From NCBI GenBank assembly GCA_963747405.1, contig CAVVFG010000016.1, positions 319,126-383,125 of the forward strand: a DNA stretch of 64,000 nucleotides, read 5' to 3'. Origin of the DNA: Fodinibacter sp963747405 (GTDB lineage: Bacteria > Actinomycetota > Actinomycetes > Actinomycetales > Dermatophilaceae). Below the pieces are notes generated by a model. That model was not told where the DNA came from and did no database searches. It worked only from the letters and a program-made list of their open reading frames with translations. The position numbers and the translations under genes were made by a program. Below, piece by piece: positions 18,201 to 26,199 of this stretch (position 1 is the stretch's first letter; the number at the start of each line of letters is the position of its first letter).

Positions 18201-19080
18201 ACGCGCTGGTGCCCCCGTAGGAGGCCTCGTAGCCGGCAGCGATGACGGTGAGGTGCAGCTCGGCCGGCTCGATGATGTGGTTGCCGTTCGTGTCGTAGCT
18301 CGCGTAGTCGATGAACGGGTCGGCGGCCCGGATGGCGCCGGCCGTCACGTCCCACGCCCCGTTCTGGAGCTGGTTGTAGTAGTTCGGGTGCTTGATCGGG
18401 AGGGTGACCCACCCGATCACCCCGTCATTCGCGGGGCCGGATGCCTCCGTGGCCGGGGTGAGGTCCAGCCGGCCCGAGCTCGCGCCCAAGTAGAAGGAGC
18501 GCACGCTGTCGGTGGCGCCGAAGAAGCGCGCGCTCCAGTCGGCGGGCGCCGTCCCCACCGAGTGTTGGTCAGTGAACTGGGCCAGGATGACGAGCGTCTT
18601 CTGAGCCCCGACGAAGCCAGCGGCCGGCGCGGCCGGGTCGACCGGTGCGGCGGCGGCATCCTGCTCCGGGGCGAGCCCGCGTGACGCGGCCGGTGCGGTG
18701 GCGGCGGCGGAGACCTTGGCGCTGCCCGCCGCGGGCTGCCCTTCGGCGTCGAGGCCGGTGGCGAACCGCCACGTCCCGTCGCTCGCCTCGGCGATGGTCG
18801 ACCCCCGGACCGTCCACCAGCTGCGTGCCGCGTCACCGTGCTGCTCGGCCTGGAAGCTCGTGCCGTCCGGCTGCACCAGAGTGCGCGGGGTCGGGTCCAC
18901 CGGCGCGCCACGCACCTCCCGAGGTGGACCGAGCACCCGGCCGGTGGCCGCCGCGGCCACCGGGACCTGCGGGCTCGGGGTCGCGGCGCGGGCGGTGCTC
19001 GCCGTGCCTGCGGTCGTCCCCACCACCAGGGCCATGCCCACCCCGAGTGTCCCCAGCCGTACTGTCCAGGTCCCAGCCAC
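15235..19080 (-). CDS. Secreted M6-family (immune inhibitor A-like) metalloprotease with three C-terminal repeats
   Basis: 1281-residue exported zinc protease. A signal peptide covers residues about 1-32 and ends in ARA-AT. The catalytic domain (about 145-560) has the zinc motif HEFGH at 348-352 in IGIMAHEFGHDLGWPDLYD, followed by GEWSLMASGSW, typical of M6 peptidases. Then come a pre-peptidase-C-like domain (NDAFASAQPI to DGWGGG, about 580-695), an Ig-like segment, a fibronectin type III domain (about 835-920) and three 121-residue repeats beginning GFTAVSPRRVLDTRTGVGAPR and ending LVADLAGY. That repeat domain occurs in many secreted actinobacterial proteins and may bind surfaces. I took GTG 19080 as start because GAGG precedes it and the signal peptide follows; GTG 19134 is an alternative. 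Confidence 0.85.
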   Translation of the reverse strand: MAGTWTVRLGTLGVGMALVVGTTAGTASTARAATPSPQVPVAAAATGRVLGPPREVRGAPVDPTPRTLVQPDGTSFQAEQHGDAARSWWTVRGSTIAEASDGTWRFATGLDAEGQPAAGSAKVSAAATAPAASRGLAPEQDAAAAPVDPAAPAAGFVGAQKTLVILAQFTDQHSVGTAPADWSARFFGATDSVRSFYLGASSGRLDLTPATEASGPANDGVIGWVTLPIKHPNYYNQLQNGAWDVTAGAIRAADPFIDYASYDTNGNHIIEPAELHLTVIAAGYEASYGGTSACTPTVWGHRWAINTGAPVVDGITVGSRGYTQFGESHCFSSNRAGAHQATIGIMAHEFGHDLGWPDLYDTDGSSQGVGEWSLMASGSWGTKAGSSTQGDAPVLPDAWSRSVQGWVTPTEVSATADLYLPQVSTTDTIYRMLGDPNGPEYSTTGVGEYFLVENRQKAGLDTALPGCGLVVYHVHEGRTSNATDTDRLVDVVEADGLEGLNHASYRGGPGDAWHGFSDHRVLTSSTAPSTRLTSAAATTARMTAKGACAATMPATLTGAWAATATAGNDAFASAQPITGSAGSVTGSNGTATKEAGEPSHAGDPGGASIWYRWTAPANGTLALTTSGSGIDTLLGLYTGSSAAGLTTVASNDDHGALLTSGIAARPVTAGVTYRIAVDGWGGGQAPSVGGTRLEWSFAPTVPPVDTAAPVLAAFDFSPGTVDVDAGPAQVVVTARVTDATGAVAPRLVLSSDSTAQTLGAGAMTRTSGSATDGTYQRTVSIPATAATGTWTVTINPLTDTLGNTEATSHAHPRRLTVTDVTTASEASVPGAPTGVTAVARDGSALVSWSAPASDGGAEISRYTATASPGGRTCTSTGSSCTVPGLTNGTAYTVTVRATNSVGTGPASAPAGPVTPTFVPNGAGFTAVSPRRVLDTRTGVGAPRAKVGPRGTVSLSVPGLPAGVTAVTMNVTATRPTSASYLTVYPGGTTRPEASNLNVVAGQTVPNLVTVAVGAGNRVNLYNASGTIDLVADLAGYFTRDAGAGFTAVSPRRVLDTRTGVGAPRAKVGPRGTVSLSVPGLPAGVTAVTMNVTATRPTSASYLTVYPGGTTRPEASNLNVVAGQTVPNLVTVAVGAGNRVNLYNASGTIDLVADLAGYFTRDAGAGFTAVSPRRVLDTRTGVGAPRAKVGPRGTVSLSVPGLPAGVTAVTMNVTATRPTSASYLTVYPGGTTRPEASNLNVVAGQTVPNLVTVAVGAGNRVNLYNASGTIDLVADLAGYYTG
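15246..16322. repeat. Three tandem 363-bp repeats at the end of the metalloprotease gene
   Basis: Units begin at about 15246, 15609 and 15972 with an exact 363-bp period, and every stretch I compared by eye is identical, including third codon positions. Each encodes a 121-residue DTR-type domain plus a short RDAGA linker. Identity at synonymous sites points to recent duplication or ongoing gene conversion. Such a repeat can change copy number by recombination and can also be mis-assembled from short reads. Confidence 0.93.
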
Positions 19081-19235
19081 GACCGTCGCCTCACACGTCG
19101 CATGGGCCCCCTCGCGGAGGCTCCCTGCACCCACAGCGTCGGCCCTCGACCGCCCCCGTGCACCGGCTTCGGCGACAGTGCTGGCAAGGTCACACCTGCG
19201 GGGCGCGCCCGCGCGCCGGCCTGCGTGCCGTCAGG

Positions 19236-19514
19236 TCAGGGTCGGGCGCCGTGCCGCGCGGCCCAGCACCGGGTGTGCCAGTGCCGGCGCTCGTCGATGC
19301 CGCCCACGCCCTGCGCGGGCCACGCCACGACGTGCGCGGTGCCGACCGCGATGCCCTGGTGGCACCCGGGGCACCGGTACTCCCGTGACGACGAGGCGCC
19401 GGTGAGCCGCCGCACGTGCCAGGACTTCCCGGCATACGACTCGGTGGCCACCTCTCCCGAGCCCGACAGCGGTCGCGCCTCGAGGTCGCGACGACGACGG
19501 TTGGCACGGGGCAT
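19236..19514 (-). CDS. Small conserved actinobacterial protein with a CxxC zinc-ribbon-like motif
   Basis: 92-residue basic protein starting MPRANRRRR. It carries YRCPGCHQGIAVGTAHVVAW and, 20 residues later, RRHWHTRCWAARHG, so CxxC plus His and Cys could bind one zinc ion. This layout is common to a small actinobacterial protein family often named only as hypothetical or, without good reason, as ATP/GTP-binding. The function is unknown. The ATG at 19514 follows a CACAAT hexamer by 6 bases, so it too could be leaderless. Confidence 0.75.
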   Translation of the reverse strand: MPRANRRRRDLEARPLSGSGEVATESYAGKSWHVRRLTGASSSREYRCPGCHQGIAVGTAHVVAWPAQGVGGIDERRHWHTRCWAARHGARP

Positions 19515-19565
19515 GGGGCCATTGTGACCGAACCCGCGGGTCGTCCCGGGCCGGGGCCGATGCCG

Positions 19566-22061
19566 TCAGCCGGTGACCCTGCTGCTCGTCGGGTCGTACA
19601 TCGGGCGCAGCGACACCCGCGCGGTGTGGCGCGTGCCCGCCACGTCGACCTCCCAGGCCCCGTCGGCCAGCCACTGAGGCGTCACCGGCGCGTCGCCGCC
19701 GACGAAGGCCAGGCCGACGGCCCCGCCGAGGGTCCAGCCGTACGACGCCGAGCGCAGGGAGCCCACGACCACACCGTCGCGAAGCACCGGCTCGGCGTGG
19801 AACAGCAGGGGCTCGGGGTCCTCCAGCAGCACCTGCACGAGCCGGTGGTGCGGCGTGCCGCGCTCCTTGGCCGCCAGCGTCGCCTCCCGGCCGCGGAACC
19901 CGCCCGGTTTGTCGAGCGCCACGGCGAACCCCAGCCCGGCGGCATACACGTCGTCGGTGTTGTCGATGTCGTGGCCGTAGTCGCGGTAGCCCTTCTCCAT
20001 CCGCAGGCTCGACAGGGCGCGCAGCCCCACCGGCCGGATGCCGTGCGCCTCCCCCGCCGCGAGCACCGCGTCCCACACCTCGATGGTGCGCTCGGCCGGG
20101 GCGTAGAGCTCCCAGCCGAGCTCACCCAGGTAGGTGATCCGGATGGCGAGCACGTCGACCCCCGCGAGGGTGACCCCGCGGGCGGCACGGAACGGGAAGG
20201 CCTGCGTCGACCAGTCGACGCCCGGTGCCGCCGCGGCCAGCGTGTCGCGGGACAGCGGGCCCTGCACGGTGAGCAGCCCGAGGTCGGTGGTCACGTCGTC
20301 GACCGTCACCGCGGCATCCCCCACCGCCTGGCGCAGCAGGGCCAGCGCCCGGCCGTGCGCGGTGTCGGACACGACCACGAGGAAGTCGTCCAGGGCCAGC
20401 CGGGTCACGGTGAGGTCGGCCAGGATGCCGCCGTCGTCGCCGAGCCACTGGGTGTAGGTGATCACCCCGTCGGCCCCGTTGACGGCCCCGGCGCTGAGCC
20501 GGTCGAGCACCGCACCCGCACCGGGGCCGCGCACCGCCAGCTTCGCCATGAACGACATGTCCATCAGGCCGACGGCCTCGCGCACGGCGCGGTGCTCGGC
20601 GGCCCACTGCTGGAACCAGCGCTGGTGCCCCCAGCCCGGCTCGGCCTGCGCCACCTGGCCGCGCCCGGCGTAGAAGGCGGCCGACTCCCACCCACTGACG
20701 TCGCGCAGCCGAGCACCTTCGGCCACCAGCCGGTCGTGCACCGGCGAGCGGAACTCGCCTCGCGCAGTGGCGAGCTCGATACCCGGGGTGTGCGCGGCAT
20801 ACACGGTGCCGAGGATCTCGGCGGTGCGCTCCGCGCGGTGCCGCGGGTTCAGCTGCCAGTCGCGGAACCGGGCCACGTCGACCCCGGTGACGTCGACGTC
20901 GGGCCGCCCGTCGACCATCCACTGCGCGACCACGCGGCCCAGCCCGCCGGCCGAGAGGATGCCCACCGAGTTCAGGCCGGCGCAGACGAAGTACCCGTGG
21001 ATGCCGGGCGCCTCACCGACCGCCGGCGCGAGGTCGGGGGTGAACGACTCGGGCCCGCAGAAGAAGGCGCGGATGCCGACCGTCTCGACCACCGGCACGC
21101 GCGAGATGGCACGCTCGACGAACGGCCCCATCCGGTCCCAGTCGGGGGCGATCTCGCCGAAGGAGAAGTCGGCCGGGATACCGTCGACCGACCACGCGGC
21201 CGCCCGCGGCTCGAACAGGCCGACCATCATGCCGCCGCCCTCCTCGCGGTAGTAGCCGTAGGCGGCGGGGTCCTCGAAGATCGGGGCCTGCGGGCTCATC
21301 CCGTCGATCGGCTCGGTGACGAGGTAGTAGTGCTCGGCCGCCTGGTTCGGCACGACCACGTCGTTGCGCTCAGCGAGCTCGCGGGCCCACATCCCGGCGC
21401 AGTTGACCACGAGCTCGCACTCGACGTCCCCGGCATCAGTGCGCACGCCGACCACCTCCTCGGCCAGCCCGCGCGGGCGGGTGACCACCTGCTGCACCGA
21501 CACGCCCTCGGCCACCCGCACCCCGAGGTTGCGGGCGCCGCGGGCCAGGCTCATCGTGAGGTCGACCGGGTTGACCCTGCCGTCGCCGGGCACGTGGAAG
21601 CCGGCGAGCAGGTCGTCGGTGCGCGCCAGCGGGAACAGGTCGGCCATCTCCCTCGGGCCGATCTCCTCGACCTCGAGGCCGATGTGCCGCTGGAACGCCG
21701 CGACCCGGCGGTACTCGTGCAGCCGGTCGGCATCCGCCGCGGCCTCGATCAGCCCGACCCGCTTGAAGCCGGTCGCGACGCCGGTCTCCTCCTCGAGCCG
21801 CGCGTACAGCTCGCGGCTGTAGAGGCGCAGCGCGGTGTTGGTCTCGCTGGTGGAGCCGAAGCAGGTCATCAGCCCGGCGGCGTGCCAGGTGGTGCCCGAG
21901 GTGAGCCGGTCGCGCTCGAGCACGAGCACGTCGGTGACGCCGAGGTGCGCCAGGTGGTAGGCGATCGACGCGCCGATCACCCCACCGCCGATGACCACCA
22001 CCCGCGCCCGCTGCGGGAGGGACGTGCGGCCGGACGGCGTGCTGGGTGCTGGCGTGCTCAC
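19566..22061 (-). CDS. Dimethylglycine/sarcosine dehydrogenase-like flavoprotein (DAO plus GcvT domains)
   Basis: 831-residue two-domain oxidoreductase that would demethylate N-methylated glycines and pass the one-carbon unit to folate. The N-terminal FAD domain (about 20-400) has the dinucleotide motif VVVIGGGVIGASIAYHLA and the covalent-FAD His60 in SGTTWHAAGL. The C-terminal half (about 440-830) is a GcvT/aminomethyltransferase domain with LGELGWELYAP and GLRALSSLRMEKGYRDYGHDIDNTD. Length matches dimethylglycine oxidase and sarcosine dehydrogenase (about 830-860); sequence alone does not separate them. The GTG at 22061 follows a TAGGTT hexamer by 6 bases. glyA elsewhere in the window would act on the glycine and methylene-folate products. 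Confidence 0.85.
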   Translation of the reverse strand: MSTPAPSTPSGRTSLPQRARVVVIGGGVIGASIAYHLAHLGVTDVLVLERDRLTSGTTWHAAGLMTCFGSTSETNTALRLYSRELYARLEEETGVATGFKRVGLIEAAADADRLHEYRRVAAFQRHIGLEVEEIGPREMADLFPLARTDDLLAGFHVPGDGRVNPVDLTMSLARGARNLGVRVAEGVSVQQVVTRPRGLAEEVVGVRTDAGDVECELVVNCAGMWARELAERNDVVVPNQAAEHYYLVTEPIDGMSPQAPIFEDPAAYGYYREEGGGMMVGLFEPRAAAWSVDGIPADFSFGEIAPDWDRMGPFVERAISRVPVVETVGIRAFFCGPESFTPDLAPAVGEAPGIHGYFVCAGLNSVGILSAGGLGRVVAQWMVDGRPDVDVTGVDVARFRDWQLNPRHRAERTAEILGTVYAAHTPGIELATARGEFRSPVHDRLVAEGARLRDVSGWESAAFYAGRGQVAQAEPGWGHQRWFQQWAAEHRAVREAVGLMDMSFMAKLAVRGPGAGAVLDRLSAGAVNGADGVITYTQWLGDDGGILADLTVTRLALDDFLVVVSDTAHGRALALLRQAVGDAAVTVDDVTTDLGLLTVQGPLSRDTLAAAAPGVDWSTQAFPFRAARGVTLAGVDVLAIRITYLGELGWELYAPAERTIEVWDAVLAAGEAHGIRPVGLRALSSLRMEKGYRDYGHDIDNTDDVYAAGLGFAVALDKPGGFRGREATLAAKERGTPHHRLVQVLLEDPEPLLFHAEPVLRDGVVVGSLRSASYGWTLGGAVGLAFVGGDAPVTPQWLADGAWEVDVAGTRHTARVSLRPMYDPTSSRVTG

Positions 22062-22067
22062 CCGCCC

Positions 22068-22073
22068 AACCTA
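22068..22073 (-). promoter_or_regulatory. -10 element of the dimethylglycine/sarcosine dehydrogenase gene (leaderless)
   Basis: TAGGTT ends 6 bases before the GTG at 22061. The element lies right next to the palindrome at 22081-22140. Confidence 0.5.
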
Positions 22074-22080
22074 TCGACGG

Positions 22081-22140
22081 TCGACAGTAGAGAACGCGCC
22101 GCCCGGAGTCGAGCCGGTGCGGCGTGTTCTCTACACTCGA
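22081..22140. terminator. Long palindrome, probable terminator; copy 1 of a dispersed repeat
   Basis: Arms at 22081-22102 and 22119-22140 pair over 22 bases with three imperfect positions around a 16-base loop. It follows the stop of the 3-hydroxybutyryl-CoA dehydrogenase gene and precedes the promoter of the next minus-strand gene, so it probably ends the upstream transcript. The arm core GTAGAGAACACGCCGC recurs in a second palindrome at 48311-48368. Confidence 0.7.
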
Positions 22141-22156
22141 CCTGCCCTGATGCCGG

Positions 22157-23935
22157 TCAGGGGTAGGTGCGGAACCCGCGCCCCGTCTTGCGGCCCAGGT
22201 AGCCGGCGGTGACCAGGTGCTCGAGCAGCGGTGCCGGCGCGTAACCCGGCTCACGGAACTCGGTGTAGAGCTCGCGCTCGATGGCCAGCGACACGTCGAG
22301 CCCCACGACGTCGAGCAGCTCGAAAGGCCCCATCGGCAGGCCACAGCCGGTCTTCATCGCGATGTCGATGTCGTCGGCCGAGGCATAGTTGGCCTCGAGC
22401 ATCCGCACGGCGTCGTTGAGGTACGGGAAGAGCAGCGCGTTGACGATGAAGCCCGAGCGGTCGCCACAGGTGACGGCCACCTTGCCGACCCTGGCGCAGA
22501 GGTCCTGCACCGTGGCGGTGACGTCGGGGGCGGTCGACACGGTGTGCACGACCTCGACCAGCTTCATGATGGCGGCGGGGTTGAAGAAGTGCATGCCGAT
22601 GACGTCGGCCGGCCGCGAGGTGACCTTGGCGCAGTCGATGATCGGCAGCGACGAGGTGGTGGTGGCGAGGATGGCGCCGGGCCGGCAGATCCGGTCGAGG
22701 TCGCGGAAGAGGTCCTGCTTGACGGCGAGGTCCTCGGCGATCGCCTCGACGACGAGGTCGACCTCGGCGAGCGCCTCGCGGGTGGTCGCGCCGGTGACCC
22801 GGCCGAGCAGCGCGTCGGCGGCCGCCTGCTCCATCCGGCCCTTCTCGACCGCCCGGGCGCAGCTGCGACCCAGCGCGCTGATGACGCCGGCGACCTTGTC
22901 GCCGGAGCGGGCCACGAAGGTGACGGCGTACCCGGCCTTGGCGAACACCTCGACGATGCCGGTCGCCATGGTGCCCGACCCGACCACGCCCACCGACGCC
23001 ACCGGCCGCAACTCCACCCCGGGAGGAGGGCCGCCCGACGGGGTGTGGGCGTCGGCCACCACCTGCGGCGAGCCCGGCTCCGCATAGGTGTAGAAGCCGC
23101 GGCCCGACTTGCGGCCGAGCAGCCCGGCGCTGACCATCTGCTTGATGATCGGGCTCGGCGCGTGCAGCCGGTCGCGGCCCTGCCGGTACATCGTGTCGAG
23201 GATCTCGTAGGCCGTGTCGAGGCCGATCAGGTCGAGCAGGGCCAGCGGGCCCATCGGGTAGCCACAGCCGAAGCGCATCGCCGCGTCGAGGTCCTCGCGG
23301 GTGGCGTAGCGGCTCTCGTACATCGACACCGCGTGGTTGAGGTAGCCGAAGAGCAGCGCGTTGGCGATGAAGCCCGCCTTGTCGCCGACGATCACCGGCT
23401 TCTTGCCCAGCCGGTCGGCGAGCGCCTTGACGTCCTCGAACACGTCGTCGGCGGTGATGACGGTACGGATCACCTCGACGAACTGCTGCACGGGGGCCGG
23501 GTTGAAGAAGTGCATGCCGAGCACCCGCTTGGGGTTCGAGGTCGCGACGGCGATCTCGGTGACCGGCAGCGAGGAGGTGTTGGTGGCGAGCACGGCATCC
23601 GGGGAGACCACGGCGTCGACCTTGCCGAACAGCTCCTTCTTGAGGTCGAGCTGCTCGGGCACCGCCTCGACCACCAGCTGGCAGCCGGCCAGGTCTGCCA
23701 CGTCGGTGGTGTACGCGACCCGCGCATGGAGCGCGTCGTGCTCGTCCTGGGTCAGCTTGTCGCGAGAGAGGGCACGGCCGGTGCTGCCCGCGAGCACGGC
23801 CTTGCCGCGCTCGATGCCGGCCTCGTCGACCTCGACGGCGATCACGTCGATCCCGTTGCGCGCGAAGACCTCCACGATCCCCGCGCCCATCGTCCCGAGT
23901 CCGATCACACCCACACTGGTGAAGTCACGCGTCAT
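22157..23935 (-). CDS. 3-Hydroxybutyryl-CoA dehydrogenase, two complete domains in one chain
   Basis: 592-residue protein made of two full 3-hydroxyacyl-CoA dehydrogenase copies (about 5-285 and 305-592). Each has a nucleotide loop (GLGTMGAGI and GSGTMATGI), the catalytic region (GMHFFNPAPVQQFVEV and GMHFFNPAAIMKLVEV) and the C-terminal GRKSGRGFYTY or GRKTGRGFRTY ending, so both halves look active. A similar tandem enzyme belongs to the Streptomyces coelicolor ccr cluster (SCO6475, from memory). It would reduce acetoacetyl-CoA to 3-hydroxybutyryl-CoA with NAD(P)H. The ATG at 23935 has a GGA-type ribosome site and replaces a longer in-frame reading that starts further up. Confidence 0.88.
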   Translation of the reverse strand: MTRDFTSVGVIGLGTMGAGIVEVFARNGIDVIAVEVDEAGIERGKAVLAGSTGRALSRDKLTQDEHDALHARVAYTTDVADLAGCQLVVEAVPEQLDLKKELFGKVDAVVSPDAVLATNTSSLPVTEIAVATSNPKRVLGMHFFNPAPVQQFVEVIRTVITADDVFEDVKALADRLGKKPVIVGDKAGFIANALLFGYLNHAVSMYESRYATREDLDAAMRFGCGYPMGPLALLDLIGLDTAYEILDTMYRQGRDRLHAPSPIIKQMVSAGLLGRKSGRGFYTYAEPGSPQVVADAHTPSGGPPPGVELRPVASVGVVGSGTMATGIVEVFAKAGYAVTFVARSGDKVAGVISALGRSCARAVEKGRMEQAAADALLGRVTGATTREALAEVDLVVEAIAEDLAVKQDLFRDLDRICRPGAILATTTSSLPIIDCAKVTSRPADVIGMHFFNPAAIMKLVEVVHTVSTAPDVTATVQDLCARVGKVAVTCGDRSGFIVNALLFPYLNDAVRMLEANYASADDIDIAMKTGCGLPMGPFELLDVVGLDVSLAIERELYTEFREPGYAPAPLLEHLVTAGYLGRKTGRGFRTYP

Positions 23936-24059
23936 GGCCGAGATCCTTCCAGAGCGGTGCTCGCCCCACGACACCACCAGGGCGTGACGCTCCTTACCTC
24001 CAGGCGCGGTGCGACCGACATCACCACCCCGGATGCCGTGACGCCTTCCCCTGCGCGGC

Positions 24060-24503
24060 TCACCAGTCGTGGCCCGCGGCCACCAGCTCGGCCTCCAGGG
24101 TCAGCCGCTGGCGCGAGTGCAGTGGCGGGAGCCCGACGTCGTGGGTGGGGACGTCGACCCGCTCGCACAGCTGCAACAGCAGCTGGTCATAGGCCGCCAG
24201 CACCGCCCGCAGCCGGGCGGCCTGGTGCGGCGCGTCGCCCTCCTCGACGCGGCGGATCTCGAGCTCGAGCCGGCGCAGCTCGAGGCCGATGAGCACCGGG
24301 GGCAGGGGCTGCGGCACCGGGCGTCCGAGCACGCGACGGCGCCAGAGCCGCAGGCGCTCGGCGCGCGGGCTGACCCGCCGGGCGAGCGGACGCAGCAGGC
24401 GGGGCGGATCGCCCCCGGTGAACCAGTTCAGCGCGGCCCCCTGGGCCAGGAACCAGAACCCGGGCAGCACGACGAGGATCCCCGTCCACAGGGCTGCCCT
24501 CAT
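24060..24503 (-). CDS. Conserved membrane-anchored hypothetical protein
   Basis: 147-residue protein that I do not recognise. One hydrophobic helix at residues about 5-24 (LWTGILVVLPGFWFLAQGAA) anchors it, and the rest is hydrophilic and helical, rich in Leu, Arg and Glu (LIGLELRRLELEIRRVEEGD, then RLRAVLAAYDQLLLQLCERVDV). GAGGTGAGG directly precedes the ATG at 24503. It is divergent from nucS, with only about 100 bases between them. Confidence 0.65.
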   Translation of the reverse strand: MRAALWTGILVVLPGFWFLAQGAALNWFTGGDPPRLLRPLARRVSPRAERLRLWRRRVLGRPVPQPLPPVLIGLELRRLELEIRRVEEGDAPHQAARLRAVLAAYDQLLLQLCERVDVPTHDVGLPPLHSRQRLTLEAELVAAGHDW

Positions 24504-24595
24504 TGGCCTCACCTCTACCACGACCGCGCACCGGCTCCTACCCAAAGTGTGCGCCCGGACTCCCGGGCAGGCAACGGATGCGCGCACCGCGGCAG

Positions 24596-24601
24596 TAGGG
24601 T
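24596..24601 (+). promoter_or_regulatory. -10 element of nucS (leaderless)
   Basis: TAGGGT ends 8 bases before the GTG at 24610, leaving no room for a ribosome-binding site. Confidence 0.5.
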
Positions 24602-24609
24602 GGTCGACC

Positions 24610-25305
24610 GTGCGCCTCGTGATCGCGACCTGCAGCGTCGACTACGACGGGCGGCTCACCGCCCACCTGCCGCTGGCGACCCGGCTGCTCCTGGTCAAGG
24701 CCGACGGCTCGGTGCTCGTGCACTCCGACGGCGGGTCCTACAAGCCGCTGAACTGGATGTCGCCGCCGTGCGCCATGGCCGAGGTGGAACCCGACGAGGG
24801 CGAGGCGGCCGAGGGTGTGACCGCCGTGTGGGTCGTGCAGCACGCGAAGACCGAGGACCGGCTGCGGGTGCGGATCCACGAGGTGCACCACGACAGCGCC
24901 CACGAGCTCGGCGTCGACCCGGGCCTGGTCAAGGACGGCGTCGAGGCCCACCTGCAGAAGCTGCTCGCCGAGCACATCACCACCCTCGGCGTGGGCTGGA
25001 CCCTCACCCGCCGCGAGTACATGACCCCCATCGGCCCGGTCGACATCCTGTGCAAGGACGCCTCCGGCGGCACGGTCGCCATCGAGATCAAGCGCCGCGG
25101 CGACATCGACGGCGTCGAGCAGCTCACCCGCTACCTCGAGCTGATGAACCGCGACCCGCACCTCGCACCGGTGGCCGGCGTCTTCGCGGCCCAGCAGATC
25201 AAGCCGCAGGCGCGCACCCTCGCCCAGGACCGCGGCATCCGCTGCGTCGTGCTCGACTACGACGCGCTCAAGGGCATCGACAACAGCGAGCACCGCCTCT
25301 TCTGA
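24610..25305 (+). CDS. nucS: Mismatch-specific endonuclease NucS (EndoMS)
   Basis: 231-residue nuclease of the non-canonical mismatch repair used by Actinobacteria that lack MutS/MutL. It cuts both strands at G-T, G-G and T-T mismatches. The N-terminal dimerisation domain (1-115) is followed by a RecB-like nuclease domain with Asp145 (GPVDILC), Glu159 and Lys161 (VAIEIKRRG) and Gln171. The C-terminus ends EHRLF, resembling the beta-clamp-binding tail of this family. The GTG start at 24610 gives the normal family length. In M. tuberculosis (Rv1321) it also lies near the atp region. Confidence 0.95.
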   Translation: MRLVIATCSVDYDGRLTAHLPLATRLLLVKADGSVLVHSDGGSYKPLNWMSPPCAMAEVEPDEGEAAEGVTAVWVVQHAKTEDRLRVRIHEVHHDSAHELGVDPGLVKDGVEAHLQKLLAEHITTLGVGWTLTRREYMTPIGPVDILCKDASGGTVAIEIKRRGDIDGVEQLTRYLELMNRDPHLAPVAGVFAAQQIKPQARTLAQDRGIRCVVLDYDALKGIDNSEHRLF

Positions 25306-25446
25306 GCGTCCCGGGACCGGCCGACGAGGTTCTCGGCGCCCAGCGCGCCGGCTCGCGCGGTCGGCGGTCCGCTCCACCCCTGCGACCTCCTCGCGTCGGG
25401 TGCTCACCTGGTGGCCCGGGGCCGCAGGTCACGGCCACGGGTTCGG

Positions 25447-25801
25447 TCAGCAGTGGTGTACTGCTCGGATCTCCACCACCGGATGGGCCGCGGTGAGCAC
25501 GTGGGCGGCGTCCACCAGGGCTTGATGGTCGTCGCAGGAGACCACGAAGAAGCCCGACGGCTGCCCGGGGTGTTCTGGTGCGGACCGCTTCTGACGATCA
25601 CGCGACCGCTCGGCGCGCGCTCCACGGTGCATGCCTGGGAGCTCGGCACCAGGGCGGACCCGCCGTCACGCTGCCACCGTGGGACTGAAGGCGCCGGTGG
25701 AACTCGAAGTCCTTGTCGAAGATCTCCTGCCGCTCCTGCGGGGTGCGCCTGGTGCGCTCTTCCTCGTGGTCGGCCGGAAACATGACCACGTACTCGGTCA
25801 C
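25447..25801 (-). pseudogene. YCII-domain protein broken by two frameshifts
   Basis: Three reading frames together spell one YCII-related protein of about 118 residues. Frame 1 (from GTG 25801 to about 25667) gives TEYVVMFPADHEEERTRR and onward to HGGSVTAG. Frame 2 (about 25667-25566) gives ALVPSSQACTVERAPSGRVI. Frame 3 (about 25566-25447) gives PSGFFVVSCDDHQALVDAAH and ends in HHC-stop. No single frame covers the domain, so the gene is inactive unless the sequence contains errors. It is the last member of the ArsR-SRPBCC-VOC operon and its GTG overlaps the stop of the VOC gene. Confidence 0.75.
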
Positions 25802-26199
25802 GGCGCCTCCTCCCCTGCGAACGCACCATCCCTGCGAAGGTCCCAGGTCGACAGGCAGAACGGGTGCCCAGCAGGGTCCGCGTACACCGTGCAGTGATCG
25901 TCGTTGGGCTGGACGTGGAGCCGAGTGGCGCCTGCCGCAAGAACCCGCGCCGCCGTCGCCTCGCGGTCATGGACGAGGAAGTCCAGGTGCAGGTGCGCCG
26001 GCACCGCTGCGCCGGGCCAGGTGGGTCGCCGAAAGTCGTCCACCTGCTGGAACGAGATGAAGCCGTTGGGTCCCCTGACCACGGCCCAGCGCGGGCTTCC
26101 CGTGGCGGAGCCGGCGGTGATCTGCGCGTAGAACTGCGCCAACGCGATGGCGTCAGGTGCGTTGACGGTGGTTCCGGTGAGGCTGATACGGTCCGACAT
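25798..26199 (-). CDS. VOC-family (glyoxalase-like) protein
   Basis: 133-residue single-domain vicinal oxygen chelate protein. Visible features are the N-terminal VNAPDAIALAQFYAQI, the central HLHLDFLVHD strand and the C-terminal YADPAGHPFCLSTWD, where His and Glu/Asp metal ligands usually lie. Such small VOC proteins include glyoxalases, bleomycin-type resistance proteins and many of unknown substrate. The ATG at 26199 overlaps the stop of the SRPBCC gene by one base (TGATG), and the stop overlaps the YCII start (GTGA), so it is firmly part of one operon. Confidence 0.82.
   Translation of the reverse strand: MSDRISLTGTTVNAPDAIALAQFYAQITAGSATGSPRWAVVRGPNGFISFQQVDDFRRPTWPGAAVPAHLHLDFLVHDREATAARVLAAGATRLHVQPNDDHCTVYADPAGHPFCLSTWDLRRDGAFAGEEAP

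Noticed and set aside
19416..22166. A 900-residue plus-strand open frame opposite the dimethylglycine/sarcosine dehydrogenase
   Set aside because: High GC leaves long stop-free antisense frames; its composition (Arg, Gly, His, Val-rich, no domains) is that of a shadow. The same applies to long frames at 29037-31670, 51140-54145 and 54112-57159 on the plus strand and 3165-5936 on the minus strand.
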